Shown here in pieces: positions 42,573-50,815 of a stretch of 64,000 nucleotides of DNA. Source of the DNA: Actinomycetes bacterium (lineage in GTDB: Bacteria; Actinomycetota; Acidimicrobiia; Acidimicrobiales; RAAP-2); NCBI GenBank assembly GCA_021791145.1, contig JAJYXE010000035.1, forward strand, positions 34,778-98,777, read 5' to 3'. Every line of letters begins with the position of its first letter. Position 1 is the first letter of the stretch. The translations under genes and the position numbers were made by a program. The notes under the pieces are model-generated. The model was given only the letters and a program-made list of their open reading frames with translations, did not search any database and was not told where the DNA came from.

Positions 42573-44333
42573 TCAGCTTCCCGGGCGGCTGGGGGGTCGC
42601 CTCGAGCCCCCGATCCATCGGGTCCCTGGCCCCAGTGTGCGGGGCGGAGGAACCGGCGCGGCGGACCGGTCCGGGGAAGCCGGGGGCGCGGGGGAGGGCG
42701 TGCCGGGCGGTGCGGACCGGTCCGGGGAAGCCGGGGGCGCGGGGGAGGGCGTGCCGGGCGGCACGCGCCCGGCGAGGCGGGGCAGCGGTGCGCCCGGTGC
42801 CGCGGCGGCGGACGCGACGTCCCTCGGGTAGCGGCGAGCGGCGACGAAGAGGTACAGGGCGCTCAACGCCAGGGGGAGCAGCATGAGCACGAACGTCCAG
42901 CGCAGGCCCGACGCCCCACCACCGAAGAGGTAGTCGGAGACCGCGCCGAAGATGACGGGCGCGAGCGCCTGGGCTGCCGTGCGCACGAACGTGCGGATCC
43001 CTTCGGCGCGGCCCCAGAGCCACGACGGCATGATGTCGAGCCGCGCGGCGTCGATGGGCGGGTTCTGCGCGGAGAGCCCGAACCCGGCGATCACGAGGTA
43101 GGGCAACGCCGTGAGGACGCTGTGGGTGACGAGCGCGGGGATCATCATCACGACGGTCACCGACGCGGCGATGGCGGGGACCTGGACACGGCTCGCCAGG
43201 CGCCCCCGGCGCAAGAGCGCGTCGCTGAGCGGTCCGGCGACGAGCACTCCGGCCACCGCGCCGACCCCGACCACGAGCAGGAGGCCGTTGGCGAAGGCCT
43301 GCGCCACGTGGTACTGCCCATGTGTCGCCTTGCCGCTCCCCGAGACGAACTCGACCCCGAAGGTCTCCACGCCCGCAAGGAAGTAGTAGCCCAATGCGCC
43401 CGAGATGATGAGGATGACGTTGGTCTTCACCGCGAGCACGTAGCGGACCGCGGCGATGAACCCCATCTTGGGGTCCGCACGGGCGACCAGCGCTGGATCG
43501 GGCCGGACGCCGCGTTCGAGGGCGAGCCGTTGCGCGTCGGTGCGCTGGTCGGGCACGCGGCCCCCGCCGGCCCCCGCCGGCACCTCCTCGGGCGCCTGCA
43601 CGGGCTGGACGCCGGCATCCGTCCCTTGCGCGGCGAGCCACGGCCGGGTCCCCGGCTCTGGCGCGAGCGCGCCCTTCCCGCCGCGCACGGGCTCAGGGAG
43701 GTGGAAGACCGCCCACGCCACGATGAACGCGGGGATGGCGAGGATGACGAAGGCGAGTCGCCACGAGAGGGCTGCGAGCTCGCCGGTGAATGCGAACCCG
43801 AGGCCGGCGCCGAGCAGCTCGCCGGTGAGGATGTAGCTGTAGATGTGGCCGCGCTCGCCTCCGGGGAACCAGTCGCCGACGAGGGAGGCGACCACCGGGC
43901 CGGCGACTGCGGTGACGCCGCCGAGCGCGAGGCGCGACAGGAGCAGCTGGCCGAAGGATCCGGCGGACGCGCTCCAGATCATCGCGATGCCCCACAGCAC
44001 GACCGCCACGCCGAGGAGCCACGTGCGCCGGAGCTTGTCGGCGAGGACGCCGAAGGGCAGCGAGAAGACAGCGCCGACGACCGCCGTGACCGTCACCAGC
44101 ATGCCGACGTCGAATGTGGAGATCTTCAGCGCGCTGCGGAGCTCGGACGCCGCCGCGCCCACCGTCGCAGTGTCTGCGCTCGACAGCGCGAGGACGCAGG
44201 CGAGCACCACGATGACCCGGGTACGCGTGCGGCCACCGAGCACGGGGACCAGCTTGCGCTTGGCGGTCCGGGCGCCGCGACGGGCGACCCGGCCCACCGC
44301 CGGGATGAGCCGCTGCGCTCCGTGCGACGCCAC
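42573..44333 (-). CDS. MFS transporter
   Basis: The 586-residue major facilitator has about twelve helices, a first-half motif LADKLRRTWL in the 2-3 loop, and a long polar cytoplasmic loop between helices 6 and 7 (about residues 215-290). GDWFPGGERG and the long central loop recall spinster-like or organic-acid transporters; the substrate is unknown. The last 80 residues are Pro/Ser/Ala-rich, including two exact 17-residue repeats from a 51-bp duplication. The start is a GTG. It converges on the racemase gene with a 3-bp gap. Confidence 0.88.
   Translation of the reverse strand: MASHGAQRLIPAVGRVARRGARTAKRKLVPVLGGRTRTRVIVVLACVLALSSADTATVGAAASELRSALKISTFDVGMLVTVTAVVGAVFSLPFGVLADKLRRTWLLGVAVVLWGIAMIWSASAGSFGQLLLSRLALGGVTAVAGPVVASLVGDWFPGGERGHIYSYILTGELLGAGLGFAFTGELAALSWRLAFVILAIPAFIVAWAVFHLPEPVRGGKGALAPEPGTRPWLAAQGTDAGVQPVQAPEEVPAGAGGGRVPDQRTDAQRLALERGVRPDPALVARADPKMGFIAAVRYVLAVKTNVILIISGALGYYFLAGVETFGVEFVSGSGKATHGQYHVAQAFANGLLLVVGVGAVAGVLVAGPLSDALLRRGRLASRVQVPAIAASVTVVMMIPALVTHSVLTALPYLVIAGFGLSAQNPPIDAARLDIMPSWLWGRAEGIRTFVRTAAQALAPVIFGAVSDYLFGGGASGLRWTFVLMLLPLALSALYLFVAARRYPRDVASAAAAPGAPLPRLAGRVPPGTPSPAPPASPDRSAPPGTPSPAPPASPDRSAAPVPPPRTLGPGTRWIGGSRRPPSRPGS
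42661..42762. repeat. 51-bp tandem duplication
   Basis: Two consecutive 51-bp units (42661-42711 and 42712-42762), identical or nearly so, encode Pro-Gly-Thr-Pro-Ser-Pro-Ala-Pro repeats in the C-terminal tail of the MFS protein. The length is 17 codons. Confidence 0.92.
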
Positions 44334-44378
44334 GCTCCCATCCTCGCCGATCCCGGCAGGGCTGCGGGCACGGGACGC

Positions 44379-46187
44379 TCAGGCCAGCCGGCGCTCCAGG
44401 TCGTCGACGGCGTCCGCCAGCTCCTTGGGCAGGTGGTCGCCGAATTGCGCGAAGTGCTCGCGGATGAGCGGGACCTCCGCCCGCCACTCGTCGGCGTCGA
44501 CCCGCAGGAGCTCCTCCATGTCCTCCTTCGACACCGAGATGGCCTCGACGTCGATCGCGCCCGGGGCCGGGACGAAGCCGATGGGCGTGTCGACCGCGTC
44601 GCCGCGGCCGCTCACTCGCTCGAAGACCCACTCGAGCACCCGCGAGTTCTCGCCGTAGCCGGGCCACAGCCAGCGGCCCTCGTGGTCCTTGCGGAACCAG
44701 TTGACGTAGAAGATCTTGGGGAGCTTGTCGGGGTCGGCCTTCGCACCGAGGCGGAGCCAGTGCCCGAAGTAGTCCCCCATGTTGTAGCCGCAGAAGGGCA
44801 GCATCGCGAACGGGTCCCGCCGCAGCTTCCCGACCCTGCCGGCGGCCGCAGCCGTGGTCTCCGACGCCATGATCGACCCCAGGAAGACGCCGTGCTGCCA
44901 GTCGAACGACTGGAAGACGAGCGGCACCACCGAGGCGCGCCGTCCACCGAAGAGGATCGCCGAGATCGGGACGCCCCGGGGGTCCTCCCACTCGGGGGCG
45001 ATCGCAGGGTCCTGCGCCGCGGGCGCGGTGAACCGCGCGTTCGGATGCGCGGCCGGCGTGCCCTTCTCCGGCGTCCATTCCTCGCCGAGCCAGTCCGTGA
45101 GGTGCGCGGGGGGCTCCTCGGTCATGCCCTCCCACCAGACGTCCCCGTCGTCGGTCATCGCGGTGTTCGTGAAGATCGTGTTGGCCCCGACCGAGAACAT
45201 CGCGTTGGGGTTGGTGTGGACGTTGGTGCCGGGGGCGACCCCGAAGAAGCCCGCCTCCGGGTTGATGCCGTAGAGGCGGCCGTCCGGCCCGAACTTCATC
45301 CAGCAGATGTCGTCGCCGACCGTCTCCACCTTCCAGCCCGGAAGCGTCGGGATGAGCATGGCCAGGTTCGTCTTGCCGCACGCCGACGGGAAGGCGCCGG
45401 TCACGTAGCGGGTCTCGCCCGCCGGCGACGTCAGCTTCAAGATGAGCATGTGCTCTGCCAGCCAGCCGTCGTCGCGCGCCATCACCGACGCGATCCGAAG
45501 GGCGAAGCACTTCTTGCCCAGCAGCGCGTTGCCGCCGTAGCCCGAGCCGTACGACCAGATCTCCCGGGTCTCGGGGAAGTGGACGATGTACTTGTTGTCC
45601 GGGTCGCACGGCCAGGGCACGTCCTCGTCGCCCGGCTCGAGCGGCGCGCCCACGGAGTGCAGGCAGGGGACGAAGTCACCCTCGGGGCCGAGCACCTCGA
45701 GCACCGAGGCACCCATGCGGGTCATGATCCGCATGGACACCGTGACGTACGGCGAGTCGGTGATCTCGACGCCGACGTGGGCGATGTCGGAGCCCAGCGG
45801 ACCCATGGAGAACGGCACGACGTACATCGTGCGGCCCCTCATCGAGCCGCGGAACAAGCCCCTCAGCGTCTCGCGCATCTCCTGGGGGTCGCGCCAGTTG
45901 TTGGTCGGCCCGGCATCCTCCTCCCGCTGCGAGCAGATGAAGGTCCTGTCCTCGACGCGGGCCACGTCCTGTGGATCCGAGTGAGCCCAGTAGCTGTGGG
46001 GGCGCTTCGCGTCCGAGAGCTTCACGAACGTGCCGCTGTCGACGAGGAGCTCGCAGAGGCGGTCGTACTCCTCCGCTGAGCCGTCGCACCACTCGACGTG
46101 ATCTGGCGCGGTGAGCGCCGCCACCTCCTCGACCCACGCCAGCAGCTTGCGGTTGCGGGTTGGCGGCGTGTCCAGGCTTGCTGCCAT
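44379..46187 (-). CDS. pckG: Phosphoenolpyruvate carboxykinase (GTP)
   Basis: This 602-residue enzyme interconverts oxaloacetate and phosphoenolpyruvate with GTP, for gluconeogenesis. The hypervariable substrate-binding cysteine loop [12 protein letters not shown] (kinase-1 motif), GDDICWMKF (kinase-2/metal site), and NWFRKD guanine-site region are intact. Length matches the GTP family. The ATG at 46187 is preceded by GACGAGGAGAGGAC, a good ribosome site; the ATG at 46205 is an alternative. It is divergent from thiL (209-bp spacer). Confidence 0.96.
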   Translation of the reverse strand: MAASLDTPPTRNRKLLAWVEEVAALTAPDHVEWCDGSAEEYDRLCELLVDSGTFVKLSDAKRPHSYWAHSDPQDVARVEDRTFICSQREEDAGPTNNWRDPQEMRETLRGLFRGSMRGRTMYVVPFSMGPLGSDIAHVGVEITDSPYVTVSMRIMTRMGASVLEVLGPEGDFVPCLHSVGAPLEPGDEDVPWPCDPDNKYIVHFPETREIWSYGSGYGGNALLGKKCFALRIASVMARDDGWLAEHMLILKLTSPAGETRYVTGAFPSACGKTNLAMLIPTLPGWKVETVGDDICWMKFGPDGRLYGINPEAGFFGVAPGTNVHTNPNAMFSVGANTIFTNTAMTDDGDVWWEGMTEEPPAHLTDWLGEEWTPEKGTPAAHPNARFTAPAAQDPAIAPEWEDPRGVPISAILFGGRRASVVPLVFQSFDWQHGVFLGSIMASETTAAAAGRVGKLRRDPFAMLPFCGYNMGDYFGHWLRLGAKADPDKLPKIFYVNWFRKDHEGRWLWPGYGENSRVLEWVFERVSGRGDAVDTPIGFVPAPGAIDVEAISVSKEDMEELLRVDADEWRAEVPLIREHFAQFGDHLPKELADAVDDLERRLA

Positions 46188-46396
46188 GTCCTCTCCTCGT
46201 CCCATCTGGGTGCCCTCGCGCCCTCGCTTCTCGGCTCTGGGCGGCTTCTTGCTCGATCTTGGCGCGGACTCCGCCGTGCGTGCCACGTCAGACCGAGAAC
46301 CCCGGGAGCGGGCCGGCCGGATCCGGCCCTCGAGGGGCGCACCGAGCGCTGCGCGGCCCCGCAATCGCCTTCCACGATAGATGCTAGGCATGGGTC

Positions 46397-47398
46397 GTGG
46401 CACCTCCGACGCGTGTCCCGAGACGTCCCCTCTCGGACGAGGACGCAGCCGTCCAGCTCATCGCAGAGGTGCTCGCCCGGGCGCTCGGCACGCCACCTCC
46501 CGGCGACGTCTGGATCGGCGACGACGCCGCGGTCGTCTCCGTGCCTGGGGGGCGGTTCGTCTTCGCCACCGATGCCGTGGTCGCCGGGGTCCACGCGGAC
46601 CTCTCCCTCACGGGGCTCGACGACCTGGGATGGAAGGCGCTCACCGCCACCGTGAGCGATGTGGGCGCCGTCGGAGGAAGGCCGAGCCACGCCGTGGTCG
46701 ACTTCTGCGTCGCACCGGGCACGGACCTCGAGCTGCTCGCGAAGGGGACGGCCGAGGCGGCGGCAGAGTGGCGGTGCCCGATCGTCGGCGGCGACCTGAC
46801 CGCCGCGCCGGAGATCGTCGTCGTGGCCGCGGTCGTCGGGCTCCTCGAGGGCGACGGCCCTCCGGTGCTGAGGTCGGGGGCCTCGCCGGGAGACGCGCTC
46901 TTTGTGACCGGCCCGCTCGGCGCCTCCGCGGCGGGGCTCCGGCTCCTGCGGGCCGGCGCAGGCGACCCGGCGTCTGCCGTCACCGCCCACAAGCGGCCGC
47001 GGGCACGGATCGAAGAGGGGGTGGTCGCCCGGCGCGCCGGTGCGACGGCCATGATGGACGTCTCCGACGGCCTCGCCCTCGACCTGGGACGGCTCGCCGA
47101 GGCGTCCGCGGTCGGGGTCCGCCTCGACACCCTCCCCGTCGCCGAAGGCGCCACCGAGGAAGAGGTGCTCGCAGGCGGAGAGGACTTCGAGCTCGTCATC
47201 GCGACGCCCGCGCCCGCCCGCCTGGCCGACGCGTTCTCCTCCGCGGGGCTCCGCCTCCCGATCGAGATCGGCCGGTGCACCGGCGACCGAACGGAACGGA
47301 CGTTGCGGGGGGGCCCGCTCGGGAGCGGCGGCTTCCGCCACCATCTCGGATGGCGCCGGGGCGAGCCTGCGAGCGAGAGGCGCGCCCGTCCCGGCTGA
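46397..47398 (+). CDS. thiL: Thiamine-monophosphate kinase
   Basis: ThiL phosphorylates thiamine monophosphate to the active diphosphate cofactor with ATP. The 333-residue protein has GDDAAV (41-46), the [11 protein letters not shown] metal-binding segment, VGGDLT and [12 protein letters not shown], and GEDFEL near the C-terminus. The GTG at 46397 has no ribosome site; TAGGCAT ends 5 bases upstream, possibly a leaderless start. It opens the conserved housekeeping block that continues with rpmB and recG, although a carboxypeptidase gene intervenes on the other strand. Confidence 0.94.
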   Translation: MAPPTRVPRRPLSDEDAAVQLIAEVLARALGTPPPGDVWIGDDAAVVSVPGGRFVFATDAVVAGVHADLSLTGLDDLGWKALTATVSDVGAVGGRPSHAVVDFCVAPGTDLELLAKGTAEAAAEWRCPIVGGDLTAAPEIVVVAAVVGLLEGDGPPVLRSGASPGDALFVTGPLGASAAGLRLLRAGAGDPASAVTAHKRPRARIEEGVVARRAGATAMMDVSDGLALDLGRLAEASAVGVRLDTLPVAEGATEEEVLAGGEDFELVIATPAPARLADAFSSAGLRLPIEIGRCTGDRTERTLRGGPLGSGGFRHHLGWRRGEPASERRARPG

Positions 47399-47444
47399 TC
47401 GGTCGCGGCGTCTTTCCGGCGAGCCGCGTGCCATGCGCGAGCAG

Positions 47445-47486
47445 TCAGCGGTCAGCTGTCAGCTGTCAGCTGTCAGCGGTCAGCCC
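47445..47486. repeat. 7-bp tandem repeat, 6 copies
   Basis: Six copies of TCAGCTG (outer copies vary at the last two bases) fill the space between convergent thiL and carboxypeptidase genes and abut the carboxypeptidase stop codon, whose complement TCA continues the pattern. The unit would shift a frame, consistent with non-coding DNA. Confidence 0.88.
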
Positions 47487-48767
47487 TCAGACGTTGGTGA
47501 GCCTCCAGCTGATCGGCGCGGAGGGCAGCGCGCCCGACGTGGCGAGCGGTACGGTGACCCGCCGGTCTCCGACCTCCACCACCGCGTTCCCGAACCCCTG
47601 GCCGGCGGCAACGGGGGCATTCACCCGGTTCGGCAGGACGACCTCGGTCCTCACGCGTTGGCCGGGGAGGCCGATCAACGTGACGTCCCGGGTCGCCTCC
47701 AGCGCAACGGTGGGAGCCCACGGCGCCCGAAGGTGACCGAGCACCTCCCCGCGGTGGACGACGGCAGTCTGCACGAGCGCGTGGTCCGCGCTCGTCACGA
47801 GCGCGGTCGTCGCGTCGAAGGCCTCTGTGAGCGCGCTCGGCTGCGCGACGGTGCCGAATTGATGGAAGACGGCCCCGACGAGGGTCTCGGGCTTCCCTGC
47901 GATGGTCGTCTTCGCAGCGAACACGAAGCACCCGCCTGCTGTTGTGGTGAAGCCGGTCTTCACGCCGACGATGCCGTCGTGGCCCAACAGCGCGTCGACG
48001 TTGTACTGCAAGCCGGCTACCGGCAGTGTGACCTGCGCCATGTCCACGATCGCCCTGAAGGCGGGGTCCGCCATGTCGACCATCGCCAGCCGTACCTGTG
48101 ACGCCGCCGTGCTCACGGTGCCCGGCGCGACCCCGCTCGCGTCGGTGTAGTGCGTGTGGGTGAGCCCGAGCTGCTTCGCCGCGGCGTTCATCTTGGCGAC
48201 GAAGGCCGTCTCGCTCCCGGCGTCCCAGTCGGCGAGCAGCGTCGCGATGTTGTCCCCCGAGGGGACGAGGAGCGCCTCGAGCGCCTGACGCTCGGTGAGC
48301 TGCTCTCCGGGCGTGACCGCCACGACGGAGTCGCCGACCGCCTTGTCCTGCTCGTAGGTGGTGACGTCGGCCGGCGAGACCGTGATGGAAAGACCCGACC
48401 CTGTGGCGGTGAGCGGGTGGTCGCGCAGCACGAGGTACGCCGTCATCAGCTTCGTCACGCTCGCGAGCGCCGTCGGGGCCTGCTGACCAGAGGTACCGAG
48501 CAGTCCCGCGCCCTCGACGCCGATCGCCGCCTCGCCCTGGGCTGGCCACGCGAGCGACGCCGGAGCGCCGGGCATCGTCTGGAAGAGCGTGCCCGCTGTC
48601 GCCGCGACGGCGGGGACGGGTCGAAGGAACTGCACGACGACGTATGCGACCGCGAGGAGCACGAGCACGACGACCGCGAGGAAACGCCCCATCGGGAGCG
48701 ATGTTGCCACGCGAAACGACTTCGGCGAGCGCGGCGGGAGGTGCCGAGCGTGACGCGCCGGGCTCAT
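47487..48767 (-). CDS. D-alanyl-D-alanine carboxypeptidase (S11 family)
   Basis: This penicillin-binding protein 5-like enzyme trims D-Ala from peptidoglycan stem peptides. A membrane anchor or signal sequence lies at about residues 27-48; the catalytic SxxK is SVTK (Ser103, Lys106) and the KTG triad 270-272. The second motif reads SGDN (170-173) rather than the usual SxN spacing. A C-terminal beta domain follows (about 340-426). The ATG at 48767 gives 426 residues; an ATG at 48692 just before the hydrophobic segment is also plausible. It lies directly after rpmB on the same strand. Confidence 0.9.
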   Translation of the reverse strand: MSPARHARHLPPRSPKSFRVATSLPMGRFLAVVVLVLLAVAYVVVQFLRPVPAVAATAGTLFQTMPGAPASLAWPAQGEAAIGVEGAGLLGTSGQQAPTALASVTKLMTAYLVLRDHPLTATGSGLSITVSPADVTTYEQDKAVGDSVVAVTPGEQLTERQALEALLVPSGDNIATLLADWDAGSETAFVAKMNAAAKQLGLTHTHYTDASGVAPGTVSTAASQVRLAMVDMADPAFRAIVDMAQVTLPVAGLQYNVDALLGHDGIVGVKTGFTTTAGGCFVFAAKTTIAGKPETLVGAVFHQFGTVAQPSALTEAFDATTALVTSADHALVQTAVVHRGEVLGHLRAPWAPTVALEATRDVTLIGLPGQRVRTEVVLPNRVNAPVAAGQGFGNAVVEVGDRRVTVPLATSGALPSAPISWRLTNV

Positions 48768-48786
48768 CGCGCGTCGTGCGCGGCGG

Positions 48787-48996
48787 TCAAGAGGTGACGC
48801 TGCGACGCGGGGGCTTGCGCACCCTCCCGGCGCGAATGCACGAGGTGCAGACGTGCAGCCGGCGGGGCGTGCCGTCGACCAGGGCCCGGACCCGCTGGAC
48901 ATTGGGGTTCCAGCGTCGCTTCGTCCTGCGGTGGGAGTGGCTCAGGCTCATGCCGAAGGACGGCTTCTTGCCGCACAGCTCGCACACCGATGCCAT
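48787..48996 (-). CDS. rpmB: 50S ribosomal protein L28
   Basis: The 69-residue protein has the L28 pattern (CELCGKKPSFG near the N-terminus; RRTKRRWNPN; LHVCTSCIRAGRVRK). Both CxxC pairs are present, so this is the zinc-binding form. The ATG at 48996 follows CCAGGAGGCG, a strong ribosome site. It is divergent from the DAK2 kinase gene, as in many actinobacteria. Confidence 0.97.
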   Translation of the reverse strand: MASVCELCGKKPSFGMSLSHSHRRTKRRWNPNVQRVRALVDGTPRRLHVCTSCIRAGRVRKPPRRSVTS

Positions 48997-49096
48997 CGCA
49001 GTCGCCTCCTGGCCGATCTGTCCCGCCGCGTCCGGTCCATGCCGGGCAACGGGCGCGGGCGACCCCGTTCAAGGTCGTCACGAACGGCGGCAAGGT

Positions 49097-49102
49097 TAGC
49101 AT
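49097..49102 (+). promoter_or_regulatory. Putative -10 element for DAK2-recG operon
   Basis: TAGCAT lies 9 bases before the ATG at 49112, with no ribosome-binding site. This would be the promoter of the DAK2 kinase and the coupled recG gene. Confidence 0.45.
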
Positions 49103-49111
49103 CGGCGGGCG

Positions 49112-50815
49112 ATGACGGCGGCGGTCGGGTTGGGGCCACGAGAGCTGAGGGCAGCCATGGTGGCGTTCCGGGACGTGCTGCGGACCCACCAGCGCCTCCT
49201 GAACCGGTTGAATGTCTACCCGGTGCCCGACGGGGACACCGGCACCAACATGGCCCTGACGCTCGACGCGGTGGTGAAGGAGCTCGACGCGCTCGGCCCG
49301 TCTGCCAACGGGACGTCCGCCATGGCAGACGTCTGCCGGGCGATGGCCCACGGTTCGTTGATGGGAGCCCGGGGCAACTCCGGCGTGATCCTCTCCCAGC
49401 TCCTCCGCGGGCTCGCCGAGCGGCTCGGAGACAGGGACGAGGCCGGACCCGACACTGTCGCCGACGCGCTCGTCACCGCGAGCGAGCTGGCCCGCAAGGC
49501 GGTGGCCCGACCAGTGGAAGGGACCATCCTCACGGTCGCCCGGGCCGCCGGCGAGGGTGCGGTGGCCGGCGCGAGGGGCGGGGCGGTCCTCCTCGGCGTG
49601 CTCGAACGGGCGCGCCAGGCCGCGGGTGACGCGCTCGCCTTGACCCCGACGATGCTCGAGCCCTTGGCTCGTGCCGGGGTCGTCGATGCCGGCGGCGCCG
49701 GGTACGTGCTCTTCTTCGACGCGCTCTTGTCGGTGCTCGACGGGCGTCCCTTGCCGGCAGCGGAGGTCGAGTGGGGCGAGCAGGCTCGGGTCGCGGCGCG
49801 CGGCCGCTGCGTCTCGCCCGACGGGGGCGCGCCCGGAGCCGGACCTAGCGTCGAGGGCGGGGAACGACAGGGCGAGGAGCTCCGCTACGAGGTCATGTAC
49901 TTCCTCGACGCACCTGATGATGCCATCGAGGCCTTCAAGGACGTGTGGGCTGGCATCGGCGACTCGATCGTCGTGGTGGGGGGTGAGGGCGAATGGAACT
50001 GCCACATCCACACGAACGACATCGGTGCCGCGGTCGAGGCGGCGATCGACATCGGGCGACCGCGCCAGATCCGGGTCACCGACCTCGCCGAGCAGGTCCA
50101 AGAGGAGCGATGGGTCCGCGACGCGGACCGCGAGCCCGACGAGCGAAAGGGCGCGGTGCCCCAGACCGCCGTCGTCGCGGTCGTCGTCGGAGACGGCGTG
50201 GGGCGGATCTTCCGCTCGCTCGGCGTCCAACGCCTCGTCCGCGGCGGCCAGACGATGAACCCGTCCACCGCGCAGCTCCTCGAAGCTGTCGAGTCGCTCC
50301 GCGCTGAGAACGTGGTCCTGCTCCCCAACAACGACAACATCGAGGCGGTGGCCTCCCAGGTCGACGCGCTCACCGACAAGACCGTCCGGGTGGTCCCGAC
50401 CGGCAGCATCGTGGAGGGGTTCGCCGCGCTGCTCGCGTACGACCCAGGAGCGGGGCCGGACGAGAACGCAAAGGCCATGGCGGCCTCGGCGTCGAAGGTC
50501 CTGCCAGGGGCCGTGACCCGGGCGGTCCGGGACGCGCTGACCGAGTCGGGCCCGGTGCGTGAGGGCGCGTGGATGGGCCTGTCGCGCTCGGGCGTCGTGG
50601 CCGTCGCGGACTCTCTCGAGGGCGCGGCGCTGCAGCTGCTCGACGCGCTGCTCGAGGACGGGCACGAGCTGGTCACCGTCATCGAGGGCGAGGGGTCGAG
50701 CGCCGCAGCCACCCGGCGCATCACCGAGTGGCTGCACGAGGAGCACCCCTACGTCGCCGCCGAGGTCCACCACGGCGGCCAGCCCCTCTACCCCTACCTG
50801 CTCGGCATCGAGTGA
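49112..50815 (+). CDS. DAK2-domain protein, FakA/DhaL-like kinase subunit
   Basis: The 567-residue protein starts with a DhaL-type kinase domain (NVYPVPDGDTGTNM at 34-47, giving the metal-binding aspartates; GARGNSGVILSQ follows) and continues with the DegV-like/FakA middle and C-terminal domains. In Firmicutes FakA phosphorylates fatty acids bound to FakB for phospholipid synthesis; in actinobacteria the homologue beside recG is less studied. No fakB/degV gene is in the window. Its stop overlaps the recG GTG. Confidence 0.9.
   Translation: MTAAVGLGPRELRAAMVAFRDVLRTHQRLLNRLNVYPVPDGDTGTNMALTLDAVVKELDALGPSANGTSAMADVCRAMAHGSLMGARGNSGVILSQLLRGLAERLGDRDEAGPDTVADALVTASELARKAVARPVEGTILTVARAAGEGAVAGARGGAVLLGVLERARQAAGDALALTPTMLEPLARAGVVDAGGAGYVLFFDALLSVLDGRPLPAAEVEWGEQARVAARGRCVSPDGGAPGAGPSVEGGERQGEELRYEVMYFLDAPDDAIEAFKDVWAGIGDSIVVVGGEGEWNCHIHTNDIGAAVEAAIDIGRPRQIRVTDLAEQVQEERWVRDADREPDERKGAVPQTAVVAVVVGDGVGRIFRSLGVQRLVRGGQTMNPSTAQLLEAVESLRAENVVLLPNNDNIEAVASQVDALTDKTVRVVPTGSIVEGFAALLAYDPGAGPDENAKAMAASASKVLPGAVTRAVRDALTESGPVREGAWMGLSRSGVVAVADSLEGAALQLLDALLEDGHELVTVIEGEGSSAAATRRITEWLHEEHPYVAAEVHHGGQPLYPYLLGIE

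Noticed and set aside
43122..46079. A plus-strand frame open for about 985 codons opposite the MFS and pckG genes
   Set aside because: It is a mirror of coding sequence on the minus strand, with Arg/His/Glu-rich low-complexity translation and no start signal.
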